A stretch of DNA of 64,000 nucleotides from Solenopsis invicta. Taxonomy: Eukaryota; Arthropoda; Insecta; Hymenoptera; Formicidae. Every line of letters begins with the position of its first letter. Position 1 is the first letter of the stretch. This document shows, one piece after another, positions 37,001 to 48,189 of this stretch. The notes beneath the pieces were generated by a model. It saw only the letters and a program-made list of their open reading frames with translations. It was not told where the DNA came from and made no database searches. Position numbers and translations under genes: made by a program. The stretch spans positions 2,311,433-2,375,432 of the forward strand of contig NC_052676.1 of assembly GCF_016802725.1 (NCBI RefSeq), in the 5' to 3' direction.

Positions 37001-37975
37001 GCCAAAGCGTTCATGTGCTTTTGTGAACTTCCGTTAACAACAACAATGTAGTCCACATAAGTGTACTCCTTGGGAACTGAAGCGACGAAAATGTTTTTGG
37101 CCTTCTCTCTTTCCAGCAATTCGACAAGATCCTCGATATCGTATACTCCAGTGATACCATCTAAACATTACATAATTTTATTATTACTATAGTCATCGTT
37201 TAATTCAATAATTAAATAATTTTATATATTTATATTAAATAAAAAACAATTTTTAATTTATTTAAAAATATTTAATTAAAATAAAAGATTACATTTAAAA
37301 GTAAATTAAAGAAACTATATATTTACCTTATTAATACAAATTATGAATTTAAATATATAAATTTTTCATATATTTAGTTTTTAAAAGTCAGTTTTAGTTT
37401 CTGTAATTAATATATTATATTTGTAATAAAATGGTTTAAATAATTTCATATACATTTATCTTCTTAAAAAATTTACATATGTAAATGTAATTAGATCAAC
37501 TATATAATAAATATTAAATATAATAAATACAATTGCACTTAAAATAATAAAATTGTGTTGCGTTCAATGTTACATTTCATTAAATATTATTTTTTAATAA
37601 CACAATAAATTTACATTTTTGGTCCATACTCTAGTACTCACGGTTCAGATTTAGGTTGCTGTAAGGATCGTGGGCCTCCTCCTGCTTATTCAGGTTCTCG
37701 AGAAGGATCTGTTGCTCCTCGCTCACGTCCAGGATGACGTCCGCGTCTTCGTCGTGAAACACCTTGTATTTTGTATTCATAGCGGTCGCGAGGTTATAAC
37801 CGGCGCCCTTCTTTGCGTCATCGTTCTCGTCGCCGCGATCCTTACCCGCATTGCTTGCGAACCTCCTCGTCAGCCTCAGTCGCGAGTACGTTAGCCACCT
37901 TGTCGCGTAACCGCCAGGAATCTCGCGAGACGATGGCCTCGCGAGAAACAGACTTCTCAGGATGCATGAACGCAT
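31072..37975 (-). CDS. Malsu1: MALSU1 / RsfS-like mitochondrial ribosome assembly factor
   Basis: Three reverse-strand exons: 37975-37642, 37160-36900 and 31259-31072, joining in phase to 260 residues. The first ~110 residues are basic at the N-terminus (MRSCILRSLFLARPSSREIP), consistent with a mitochondrial presequence. The RsfS/Iojap domain follows: NIFVASVPKEYTYVDYIVVV, NGSSQKHMNALATFVRKVY, DWMALDLGN, then IVLHIMSQSAREHYDLETLW in exon 3. The codon for Gly (G|GA) is split exactly across the 5.6-kb intron 2. The family binds uL14m on the mitochondrial large subunit and prevents early joining of the subunits. Intron 2 (31260-36899) houses a complete gene on the other strand. The RpL41 gene lies upstream on the same strand. 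Confidence 0.95.
32406..35992 (+). CDS. Takeout/JHBP-family secreted protein, nested in a Malsu1 intron
   Basis: Five exons: 32406-32484, 33267-33438, 33969-34157, 35228-35336 and 35801-35992, total 247 codons with stop. The start MNFVVFAFILICCHVWA is a clear signal peptide. Family features: LERLRPILRTGNSTLGIPIIDPF near the N-terminus, the KVDGLSLYEI block, a gly-rich AFGYDVDGNGDV turn, IAIKNYRFQSKICMEL and a C-terminal FHVTGLFNNDKQSTEFSRTI. JHBP/takeout proteins are secreted carriers of small hydrophobic ligands, often in antennae, fat body or haemolymph. The exon 2 acceptor is uncertain: CAG at 33230 would also be in phase and adds 12 residues, including a cysteine. The two-cysteine N-terminal loop usual in the family is not evident. 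Assignment by pattern, no exact orthologue claimed. Confidence 0.8.
36186..36289. repeat. Near-perfect hairpin of about 104 nt
   Basis: About 50-base arms with few mismatches (core TTTATATAAAAC ... CTTTAAAGAATT) around a loop of about 4 bases. It lies 194 bases after the stop of the takeout-like gene and inside Malsu1 intron 2. It could be a small MITE, a hairpin RNA or a microRNA-like precursor. Confidence 0.75.
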
Positions 37976-38824
37976 GACGAATTTGAAAAGCTAGGTTAGG
38001 TCACAATGCCGCCGAAGTGATCGGGTGGCTAGAGATAAAATTACGCAATATATATAATTATAATCTGTTAATTATATTTATATCAGATATTATGTTAATG
38101 TGAATTATGTAGATATCTAACGTAATGAAATATAAAATTATAATAAATATATGTATAAATTACAATGATTGTATTGTACGTGCGTTTGCCTAATTGTTTG
38201 GTATTTAACATATAAAACTAGTTTTGTTTGTATATTATTTGATACTTGTGCATAAACACAAAAAGAACTTTCAAATGTAAGAGTGTATCCTTCACAGATA
38301 AAACAAAAATATACAATAATTTATTTGTGCCAGACTACAAGTTCCAAGTTTGAAATTGAAGCAAATGATTTTTTCTCATAGCAATGTTTTAACATTCTAT
38401 TTTAAGGATAATATATTTTAGGTCTTTCATAGAAATCCATCCGCAGGATAGAAACAATCTCTTGATCAATTGGCTCTTATGAATTGTATAAAATTACCAT
38501 GCAATTTATTCTAAACCCAAATTACAATTTAAGAGGAACATAGGGGTAACAAGATAGAAGTCTCATAGTCTTGAGTAGTCGATGTATTTAACCAAACAAG
38601 ATTTGCGTGTACAAAAAGCTCTCTATGCGAAAAACGGATCCATTAAAAATTTGTTTCCTCAGGATTCACAATTGGCTAGGAGTGTTCGTCGAATGGTGAA
38701 ACATCTGTTTTCCTCACTGCTGAAATAGTTTACAACGAATAAGAATAAAGTAACAGTATTAATCGCGCGGTTACAATGATTCAACCAAAATTTACACTTA
38801 CAGAGATTCACGGTGGGGAGCCGC
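37976..38824. other. Spacer between Malsu1 (5') and RpL41 (3')
   Basis: AT-rich, tandem same-strand arrangement. It contains the presumed Malsu1 promoter and RpL41 3' UTR. No coding sequence seen. Confidence 0.5.
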
Positions 38825-39286
38825 TTACTTGGACCTCGCACGCATCTTCCTCCTCTTGCGCTTTAGCCTGCGCATCCTCTTCTTACGCCACTAAAAATCA
38901 GGTACATCGTTAGTTATTTTAAGTTTAAAGCGCCTACTGTTTAAATGCGGATTATTAACGCGCAATAACGCGCCACGTTATATCCCTCGAGATGGAAATT
39001 AAGGTTATGTTCATTGTTCATTTTAAAGTAATCAAAGAAAAAAATTAATGTTGTCAGAAAAACAATAATAAAAATAATGTAATGAATTAATTATCGAACA
39101 TGTCATTATGCGACGCGGAAATTTCCCTCACATGGTTAGCGTCATATTGACGAAATTGTTCGCCATGCACGATGGTTATCGTGGATCAGAAACTCGTGCA
39201 TTTTACGTGACGAAATAATTGCACATGTTGGAGGAATGCGACGTAATTATCAACAGTAATCAATGACGGCTTACCTTGGCTCTCAT
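38825..39286 (-). CDS. RpL41: Ribosomal protein L41 (eL41), 25 residues
   Basis: Two tiny coding exons: 39286-39275 (ATG AGA GCC AAG, donor GTAAGC) and 38890-38825 (acceptor TTTTTAG, then TGG CGT AAG AAG and on to TAA). The product starts MRAKWRKKRMRRLKRK and ends MRARSK, identical in pattern to the extremely conserved eL41 of animals. It is a basic helix that bridges the two ribosomal subunits. Too short for ordinary open-frame searches. A CCTTTTCAC pyrimidine tract on the reverse strand near 39399 could be a 5'TOP transcription start, giving a 5' UTR of about 110 bases; that is inference. Confidence 0.97.
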
Positions 39287-39477
39287 CTCGTCGTTTAGAC
39301 GATTCTAGATCTCTCCGGAATCGCCGGATTACTTTGGATTTTCGATCAACCTTCTCCAAGAAGTTCTCGAGATAAAATGAACGATCGATATGTGAAAAGG
39401 CAGAACGTAAATCGCGCATGCACGGCGGATGCAATCGTGCGATTGTTGGTTAACGCGCGCAACTACGTTCAGTTCGA

Positions 39478-39542
39478 CCAATAAGAAGCTTATATAAAGC
39501 AATATGGCGACTTCATGCTGGTTGCTTATTGGTCCAGCGATC
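39478..39542. promoter_or_regulatory. Inverted CCAAT pair with TATA-like core
   Basis: GACCAATAAG at 39476-39485 and its complement CTTATTGGTC at 39534-39543 flank TTATATAAAGC. It lies in the divergent interval between RpL41 and CDC6. CCAAT boxes bind NF-Y. Which gene it serves cannot be told from sequence. Confidence 0.5.
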
Positions 39543-39666
39543 TCTTGTTTTTGCATTCCATGTAGAATGGACTTACAGATTTCATAGGCATGGGACCTGC
39601 GTTCCGCCGTTCGAAACGCTCGTTCCGGACAGACGGACCGTGCGTTCCGCGTTCCCTGTGTCTGTC

Positions 39667-39699
39667 TTCCCGCCCGTTTAAAGGCCATCCCGCCAAAAA
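39667..39699 (+). promoter_or_regulatory. E2F-like sites upstream of CDC6
   Basis: TTCCCGCCCG (39667-39676) and TCCCGCCAAAAA (39688-39699) match the E2F/DP consensus TTTSSCGC on the reverse strand. CDC6 is a well-known E2F target in animals. The presumed non-coding first exon of CDC6 ends at a strong donor, CAT|GTAAGT, at 40087. Confidence 0.6.
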
Positions 39700-40390
39700 T
39701 GCTGTCGCAGCTGTGTTGCGCGGGATATTGCCTGTTGCGCGGTAAATGACGTGTCTCGTGAATTCGGTGGATGATCACTCATCAATGTGTTAATCGTTGA
39801 CGTGGACGAACCGTTGACGAATTATAAGCAACTATAAGACGATTTGTCGACAAATATTTCGGAAACTTTTGATCATTTTCACACGACAACGTTGTTCGCA
39901 CGGCCAAGTCGTAGCCGTCGTTCTTGATATCGCGAGAAGATAGCACAGCGAACGGAATAGTCCCGAGGGTGCTTATAAATCTTGCCGAATTCTCTCTTTC
40001 CTCGTTTTCCAGGAGCTCGCGTGTGGAGCTGGTTGAGGAAAGGAATTGGAAACGATTGAAACAATATTTGACGACGAGAAAAATCATGTAAGTCTGTAAT
40101 GAATCTACAAGTTGAAAGTGGATTTTCCATCGATATAAATTAACTTTCTTGGTTTAACTTACTCTACCTTTGTCTAAATTTTAAGAAGCTTTGGAAAAAT
40201 ATAAAGAATAAATCACACCGAGATTAAAGCTGATCTACATTAATGAAAATGGATGTGAATGTAATTGTCCCATGTAATCTTTTAGAATTGGAAGCACTCG
40301 CCCTGAGAAGAGGATTCGTCGACCACGTGCTGCTCCAGCTTTTGTATTTGACGATAGTTTTAATTTGTTGGGGAATCATTTGCGAGAACG

Positions 40391-43300
40391 ATGTCAGGCA
40401 TGCAGACCACCATTTCCTTTCCTGTGCGGAAGAAATGCAATTTTTACAGTCGCAAGGAGGAAGTGAAGGAAGATTTTACGAATGCTACAGCGAAGCAAAC
40501 CCCGTCGAGGTACGTCCCGACTGTCAAGAAGATTGTCACCTTGACTAGTAGCGAGTCAGAGTCTGATTCTGACATTGAGAATACAATAGAGAGGCGCAAA
40601 GCAACCAAGGAAAAGGTGACCGAGAATGCATGCCGTACGCCGAGACGACGAAAGTGCGACGAGTTGGATAGTAAGTCTGTGCAGAATACTTTATTTAAAA
40701 ATTAAAGAATTGTTTTGAGGATTATTTTATGTAACGCAGCTTTCTTTGTATATTGTGGTAACATACGTTTACTTTGTTTATTGTAATTACCTTGCTAACC
40801 ATTCTTAGAATTTGTTATACAATTTTTCAGAATTTCTGTAACTATAACATTTTTGAAAAGTTTTCAAATTTTTTATATAAAGTGGAATTGGAACACTCTT
40901 TGCAAGTTCTGAGAAAGTTCTTGAATTTTTTATACAGGATGTTTGGCAGCATATTTAAGCATGTCTGTATCACATCTTAAAGCATCAAAAATTAAAATAT
41001 TTACGTTACATCAAGCACTTTTAATATGAACATTTAGATATTTATAATTAAAAAGAACAATTATAATTAAATTATTTTTTATTTGTATTTTATTTTAACA
41101 TCTAGAATATAAAAATTTTTTTCCACCTATTACGGAACTTTCTGAATTTGTAAATTCTAAAATATTTTAAAATTTTTAAAGAAAGCTTATAAAACCTGAA
41201 GAAGTAATTTTTTTAGAACTTTTCATAAATTTGAAATATGATTTTTTTTTTAATTATGTGAAATTTAAGAATTTTTTGTCGAGGTATACTATAGATATTT
41301 TTATTTTATTTATAAATTTGTTGTCGAGATACAATAAATTGCGTTTTATTCCAGAAGAACACACTCCCAGTCCACCCAAGCAGAAAAAGGACAATCTTCA
41401 GTCTTCCTTGACGCCGTCCACTCTTCTCAATAAATTAGTTCTATCCCCTAAAAAAGAAGGCAAATTAACTCCAAAACAATTATTTGACTTTTGTCTTTCT
41501 GAGGAGGAAGACGAGCTACCTAAGCCAATGTTCAAATCCAATAAATATCGGAATGCGCGTAAGTCGTTGCACAGTTCTATAACGGATGACTTGCCTGGAA
41601 GGGAAGAAGAATTAATGAAGCTGCAAAAATATCTTCTCGACCATTTGGACCAAGAAATGTCAGGCTCCTTGTACATCTCCGGTCCACCAGGCACCGGCAA
41701 AACCGCGTGTCTGTTCAAAATCATGCAACATTCAGACGTAAAATCAAAATTTAAAGTGGTTTATATTAATTGTACCAGCATGAAATCCGCGGCTGCTATT
41801 TACGCAAAGATAGCTCAGGAGCTATCACTTCTTGGTACGACAAAGTCAGGGAAAAACAGTAAAGCCGTTATAGAAAAATATTTGAAGTCCAAACATAAGA
41901 CACTGCTCCTGGTGCTTGACGAGATAGATCAATTGGACAGCAGGAAGCAGTCCGTGCTGTATTCCATATTCGAGTGGCCTTCCATACCAAATTCCAAGTT
42001 GATCCTCGTCGGGATCGCAAACGCTCTGGATCTGACTGATAGGATACTGCCAAGACTGCAGGCCAGATGCGAACTGAAACCCACGTTAATGCACTACGCG
42101 CCGTACTCCAAACAACAGATATTCGACATCATATCGGCAAGGCTGAACGAGGCGGACGCGACCAACGTTTTTACTCCGCCTGCAATACAATTCCTTGCGG
42201 GTAAGGTAGCTGCGATCTCTGGAGATATCAGGAAAGCCTTGGACATTAGCCGAAGGGTGATAGAACTGGCAGAATCGCATCAAGTGGCGCAAATACTGCG
42301 TCCGACAAACGATAATGGTAATTAATTTTTGTACGACACGATATTAGAGCGATATATCAATAAAAAAATATTAATATACATTATTGTATGATATAGAGCT
42401 ATGTATAGTTAAAAAGTTAAGTTATACTTTTAATAAAATTGAAAAGTTAATAATTTTAATTTAATTAACTCTAAATGAATTAATTTTTCTTTAACTAATT
42501 ATTTTTAAAACGCGTAAACTTTAACTTTTATTAACTTAGAAGAAAAAATACATTCTCACATAAAGAAACAATATTTGTTATTTCATAAATCTAATTTAGA
42601 ATATTAAATTTATTCGATGGTCTATATTATAATTGTTTTGAGTTATGTAATTCTAAAAAAATTTTTTTAATTACGTTTTAATCTGAATATAATGTTTTTC
42701 AAAATTAACTTTTAATTTAACTTAATTTAAAATACATATATGTATAATCTTATCTAACTTATTATTATGTACATTAAATTAATGTAAATTGTACAAAAAA
42801 TTGATAATTGTAATTAATATAAATAATGAAGTAAAGATGTGTAATGCAATTTTTTATTTTTAAGATATGAATATAGAACCTTCAAAGAAGGAGACAGAAG
42901 CAGTAGACAAACCGGTTGATTTGAAGGAAGTGGTGACGGTTCTAAATGGAGTCTATGGAGGTTCACAAAATCTCAATGAACAACAGGATACATTTCCTCT
43001 TCAACAAAAGTTGTTAATTTGCTCTTTATTGCTTATCCTAAATAAAGGGAGAAACAAGGACATCACTGTTGGAAGAGTAAGCTTGTTACGCATATTATAA
43101 TTATATTTAAATGCATAAAGCAAAATTTTTTACTTTGAATCATTAAAATTTTGTAATACTATTTTTAAATGCGATTTTGGTATAACAATTTGATCTAGTC
43201 ATTTGAAAGGAATGAAAGTATTATAAATCTTTAGTGCATTGAAGAATTCTTATCAAAATCCTGTTTTTTTTTCTACAAACAAGTAAATAATAACATTTCG

Positions 43301-43569
43301 TCATTTTTTTTTAAACAATATTTTATTCGTTTCAGTTGTACGAAGTATACGGAAAGGTGTGCAAGAAGCGCAACATATCCGTCGTCGACATTTCCGACTT
43401 CGTGAACATGTGCTCGCTAATAGAGACCAGAGGCATCCTACGAGTGGTAGGCAGGAAGGAGGCACGTTTGTGCAAAGTGAACTTGCAGTGGGATCAGGAG
43501 GAATTAGACGCGGCCTTGCAAGATAAGCAGATGATGGCTGCTATAATCAACGACACAAGTTGTTTGTAG
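40391..43569 (+). CDS. Cdc6: CDC6, replication-licensing AAA+ ATPase
   Basis: Coding exons 40391-40670, 41355-42317, 42865-43076 and 43336-43569 give 562 residues (human 560). The start MSGMQTTISFPVRKKCNFYS is followed by a disordered, basic and serine-rich N-terminus with SP/TP sites (HTPSPPKQ, LSPKK, LTPKQ) that are likely CDK sites. The AAA+ core has Walker A GPPGTGKT (about residues 203-210) and Walker B LLLVLDEID (about 279-285), then sensor-type ILVGIANALDLTDRILPRL. The C-terminal winged helix is in the last two exons (KGRNKDITVGRLYEVYGKVC, FVNMCSLIETRGILRV). CDC6 loads the MCM2-7 helicase on ORC-bound origins. A non-coding first exon probably ends at 40087, with an acceptor near 40285. 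The overlapping frame at 40243-40548 is a shadow. Confidence 0.96.
42415..42760. repeat. AT-rich dispersed repeat copy in a CDC6 intron
   Basis: It shares the order of blocks AAGTTAATAA, CTAATTATTTTT.AAAC, AATACA.TC and AAATTTATT.GATG with a copy near 57830-58180, and more loosely with 34390-34740 and 30550-30610. The ends AAGTTAATA and TTAACTTAATTT suggest short inverted termini. Confidence 0.55.
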
Positions 43570-44264
43570 AATAATTAGAAAAATTTTATGTTATACCATC
43601 TTTGTTACACCTAATTTATTTCATAGCTCTTTTTACTTGTTGTATATATTGCAAACGCGACATCTTGGTTGTTACCAATCGACTGTTACATCATCACAAT
43701 TCATTTTTGTACATATCATTCAGAGCAGTCAAATCTTAATGTTTAGCACGAATGTTAGTTTGGATGCCACTATTATATTGCATGAGACTGATTGTACTTT
43801 ATGTACTGCGCATTTTATACTATGTTAATATTTATGCGGAATATACCAAGTTTAATACTGCAGATATTTTTCATAATTGCAAGTAAAACATTTTTAACAC
43901 AAGTATATCCATTTGTGTATTAAATACATCAAAGTAATTTTTCCGCCTGCGATTTTTCATACACGACAATATATGTGAAAAGAAAGAAAAAGATTTATTG
44001 ACGATTCTATCTTTTGTATGTATTTTTTTTACAACAAAAGTTTAGAGAGGAAATACATGTTAAAACTTTAAAATAATTAGAGTGAATTAAATAAAAAAAA
44101 GTAGAAAATCTTTCGGAAATCTGTATTTACAACGTTGTAAATCCTTTGTAATTAATTTTTTAATAAAAAGACAAAATACAAATTTTTAGCTTTTGTGATA
44201 CTTTATTGTAATAATTCCTTTCATATTTTTTGTTTCTCTAATACTGTCTCGGAATTCCAAACGA
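43570..44264. other. 3' flank of CDC6
   Basis: AT-rich, presumed 3' UTR then spacer. The small frames here show no domain. Confidence 0.5.
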
Positions 44265-45475
44265 TTAAAATACACATATATATATTCTTATTTGATTTAT
44301 TTGGATATATATAGAATTAATAAAAATTGAATTTTATTTTTAGATTAAATAATAAATAAATCAGTTTGTTTTATTTGCCTTATTTCTTAGAATTCTTGCG
44401 GTCTTAAGTATATGAAAAATTAAAAAATTGGAAAGGTTTATAGCGTCTCGCCATATTTCTGCGTTTAATATGTATATTTTTAATAACTCTTACGAAAAAT
44501 ACACGCAACTAGTGTCCGAAATGACACTCCATTGAATGTTTGATAATTCTCAAGTTGGAGGTTTATTTGAGAGTTACCACTTATTTGAGTGTCATTTCGT
44601 ACACAAATTGGGTATATTTTTTGTAAGGAAAGGATGTATATTATTTAATATTAAATTATTATTAAATAATAACAAAAAACATATTCCGCGTTCGTTGAAG
44701 TGCTGAAGAGATCATAAAAACAGCCAAGAGATTGATTTTGTATTATAAAATGGGTGAGAAGAGAGTTCAGTTTGCACTCGTTCCGAGAAGAAATCCGGGA
44801 TTTCGGGCTCGAGAAAACGCTCCTGATACGCGGGGATCATGCAGAGCAAAGAGGTAGCAGGAAGTAAACTAGTACTTACCCCGTTTTATTCACTTTCTAC
44901 TTTACCGACTCTCGATCACGTAGATAATTATAATTATTTATTGCGCCGCCATCGAGAGTCGGTAAAGTAGGAAATGAATAAAACGGGGTAAGTACTAGAA
45001 TACTTCCTGATACCTCTTTGCTCTGCATGATCCCCGCGTATCAGGAGCGATTTCTCGAGCCCGAAATCCCGGATTTCTTCTCGGAACGACTACAAACTGA
45101 ACTCTCTTCCTCACCGATTTTATACGAAATCAATTTCTTGGCTGTTTTTATGATCTCTTCAGCACTTCAATGAACGCGGAATATGTTTCTCGCTCTTATT
45201 TAATAATAATTTAATATTAAATAATATACATTCTTATTAAAAAAAAAAATATATATATATATTAAACGCAAAAATATGGCAAGACGCTATGTAAACTTTT
45301 CCATCTAATCTTATTATTTTTGATATAAAACCGCAAGAATCCTAGAAAATAAGTAAAAATGGGCAAATAAAACAAACTGATCTACTTATTATTTAATCTA
45401 AAAATAAAATTTAATTTTTATTAATTCTACAATAAATCACGTAAAAATACATATGCATTTTTAACATTACTTAAG
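44265..45475. repeat. Long palindrome of about 1.2 kb (foldback element or inverted duplication)
   Basis: Two arms of about 500-600 bases, with roughly 90 percent identity judged by eye, face each other across a spacer of about 34 bases near 44918-44951. The inner arms share TTTACCGACTCTCGA, ACCCCGTTTTATTCA and GATCCCCGCGTATCAGGAG blocks. The outer arms share AGATTAAATAATAAATA and TGTTTTATTTGCC blocks out to about 44312 and 45429, then more weakly. No open frame of note. The left arm contains a 139-bp insertion that the right arm lacks. Confidence 0.9.
44489..44627. mobile_element. MITE nested in the left arm of the palindrome
   Basis: It begins CTTACGAAAAATACACGC and ends with the approximate complement (GGGTATATTTTTTGTAAG). 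The inverted ends are about 40 bases and also contain GTGTCCGAAATGACACT and its counterpart. It is absent at the matching place in the right arm (about 45236), where the host sequence continues uninterrupted. Confidence 0.85.
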
Positions 45476-45724
45476 GCACAAAATTTTACACATGTGCACG
45501 CATATATAAAATATTGATTGGTAAATATTACATAAAACGTAAACTTTCTTATTTAAAAGAGAAGTTTCTTTACAAGAAAATATCTAAAAGCTTATCAATT
45601 ATTGAAATCTTTTAATTTAATTTTATGTTTTTTGAAATGTATAAAAGAAAACTTCTCTTTTTTGTTTGAGATTATACTTATGATTATACTTATACAAGTT
45701 AAATTTTATCATAAGAAAATTAAA

Positions 45725-46201
45725 CTAAATTACATTTTTAAGATAATAATTGATTAATTTCCTTGGAAACCATTCTTTCATATTCTTGGTTCTATCGATA
45801 AACGTTATATTTCCATATAACTCTCTATGTACAATTTTATTTTTATGCTTAACATATTCGGGCTACATTGTTTTATCAAAATATCTCAGTGCATTAGGAG
45901 ATTTGTACAGACAATTTTTTCTTCGTTTCCGACAATACTCCTTTGTTAAAGTTAAAAAGTATTTACGGTCAAATAAATCTGCAATGGCCTTATGTTTAAA
46001 GAGCAAAAAAACCATTCAATATCAGTAATGTCTTTAGATTTGTTGCATTTCTTCCAGGAGATTGAAGTATCCTTATGACATCTGAATACATTTCTGCATA
46101 TCTAGACTCGTTATTAATTCCCAATTCATGCGATTCAATTCCTGTATTTTAACGTGATGCGAATCGTCCGATGGCAAGAAATAATCGTCTTGACGCACCA
46201 T
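45725..46201 (-). pseudogene. Frame-broken coding remnant, family not recognised
   Basis: On the reverse strand three consecutive segments look coding but lie in different frames. A start MVRQDDYFLPSDDSHHVK (from 46201) is followed in another frame by NNESRYAEMYSDVIRILQS to NGFFAL (ending at 45996). A third frame then reads FKHKAIADLFDRKYFL to FDKTM, meets TAG at 45863-45865, and continues PEYVKHKNKIVHRELYG to a stop at 45725. Two shifts (one at a T7 run) and one stop within 480 bases suggest a decayed gene or element piece. Charged, amphipathic composition differs from chance AT-rich frames. I do not recognise the family. Confidence 0.5.
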
Positions 46202-46835
46202 AATAGATATTGAAAAACTATCGTAGATTTAATTAGCCAACTTTTTTCACAAGTTACCCCAGATATATCAACGACAAATCACTACTACGACATTTTTAAT
46301 TTGCTACTTCTGTAACAATGCTTAACGTGGTAGAGAAGTTTTCTTTACTGAATAATTCAAAATAAACGTGAAACGATGTAGCTTCGTTATATAATCGATT
46401 CATTGTTATGGCATTCATATTTGTGCATGTATACGTGTTGTGTACGTATAAGTGTTACACAACGTAATGTACATGATGACGCGTTACAATGATAGCACAG
46501 TCACTGCATGTTTTTGATAATTTCTTACTCTAAATTGCTATTCCACTTTCTCTATTTTATAAAACAAGTATGATTTCACATAATACATGATAAAAAGTAT
46601 CAAACCACCAATAAAAAAAGCTCGAGATTCGCGGAAATTATTAGGGCTAAATTGTGCGAGTAAAATAGAAATCTTGTTCTATCATGGTCGATGAAAAGCA
46701 AACTGATTACCCACACATTACAATAGAGAACCAAGATTAATGTCAATATTAATATCGCTTTTCCTCTTTAACGCTAGCTATCGAACATTATTAACGTTCT
46801 AATTTAATTTTTTTCACATTGTACTGTTCCTTATA

Positions 46836-47540
46836 TTATTCCACATATTCCTGTTCAAACTTCTTAAAGTCTTCCTCTGTAAAAGCTGTTTGTTCAGATT
46901 TCTTAGATTTCTTCTGTTGTTGAATGTATTTATTTTGTACAGGTACAGCACGTTGCAACAACTAAAAAATCAATTATCTCATGGATTAATCAAGAATATT
47001 TCAGGAATGTACACTATTCCCAATAAGCCCATTTCTTGTTGCATGTTTCTAATTAAAAAAATTATTTCTTTAAAATTTTAAGTAAATGTTCAAGTTTCTT
47101 TTTATACAGATACATATACATATACCCACTTTTCTAAAACAAATATCTAAAGATGTCATATCATATAGATCACATCTTTATGTATATCTGATAACATAAG
47201 GTAAGTGCAATATAGAAAACAAACGCAAAATTTATTGAAGCTAATACAATCAAGCAATATATTCTATATATTTTTTCAATATATTTTACAGAATTCTCAA
47301 CATATTAATATATTCTATAGAAGCAAGATATTATATTTATAAAAAGAATAAAAAATAGGCTTATTAAGTTAATAAAACAAGATTAACTTTACATGCATTA
47401 TTTGCAGTCTCAGGATTTAGATGATTACTGCTAAGTAAAAAAAGTCATTGTACATTTTCATCAGTAGGATCTTTTTTGTAAGTGTTTTTGGATCTCATGA
47501 ACTGTAGTTTTGCTGGATCGATCCAAAATTGTAATGTGAT
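46836..47540 (-). CDS. Rps19bp1: RPS19BP1 (AROS)-like protein, last two exons only
   Basis: The final exon 46961-46836 encodes 41 residues ending SEQTAFTEEDFKKFEQEYVE and a stop. This matches the hallmark C-terminus of RPS19-binding protein 1 (FTEEDFxKFxxEY). It is preceded by a basic KKSKK run. The exon 47540-47454 (KLQFMRSKNTYKKDPTDEN) joins in phase with a weaker donor (GTACAA) and resembles the preceding family segment. The family is a nucleolar factor of the small-subunit processome and a SIRT1 regulator in vertebrates. No N-terminal exon with ATG could be found up to 49241, so the 5' end is missing from this model, or the gene is a fragment. Last exon sure, second last likely. Confidence 0.75.
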
Positions 47541-48189
47541 CTGTAAAAAGTATAATTTGAAATTAATTGTAATAAAATAATTCATTATAATTTTATCATC
47601 AATAATTACCATTATATGAAAGATAGAAATAGTACATTTTATATAAAATATATCTGTTAGATCATGGAATGTTGTGTAATTTCATGTGAGAACAACAGAC
47701 TCTCAGCACGTTACAGCTGAGTTCGAACCCATATACATATACACTTTTAAATTCGTAATCTTTAGTGGGAGTCACAGAGAAACTCTAAATCTAGATGATG
47801 TAGAATGTAGAGTCTGATAGTCCCATTATCATTTTTATCAGTTCGCGGTAATTATCCAAAATACCTCTACCACCGACGATTTTGACAAGTTTAAGTTCAA
47901 TCGACGCGTTTTCTACACCAAACGAACGAATGTGGCAGAAAAAGTGTTATTTTGCCCCGCGAAACAAGTTGTCAAGCGTTAAAGTGGATAACTATTGAGG
48001 TTAGGAAGGTCTTATCTATGCGCGATTCGTCCGATTTGGTCCGACAAAACGGCTCGAAAAATCGTCAGAGTTATTAGGAGTACAGGATTAGCGAGTAGGT
48101 TTACTGGATTTATGGGTGGAACAACATCCCCACTCTATATGAAGAGAGGCTACGCAGTAATTGGCTAAACCTACAATGATGGCTTCCCG
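47541..48189. other. Upstream part of the RPS19BP1-like locus, unresolved
   Basis: A moderately GC stretch (47860-48180) has several competing open frames on both strands (about 40-50 codons each). None can be linked in phase with a start codon. It probably contains 5' UTR or promoter. Confidence 0.35.

Noticed and set aside
39329..40130. Reverse-strand open frames of 83 to 149 codons between RpL41 and CDC6
   Set aside because: They overlap promoter motifs and have no recognisable domain or splice support.
40930..41160. Second TACAGGATGTT-type MITE in a CDC6 intron
   Set aside because: Only one terminal repeat could be found; without a partner end the element is not supported.
47690..47735. 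Possible tRNA: GAGTTCGAACCC resembles a B box
   Set aside because: The flanking bases do not form a T-arm or acceptor stem and no A box lies upstream at the right distance.
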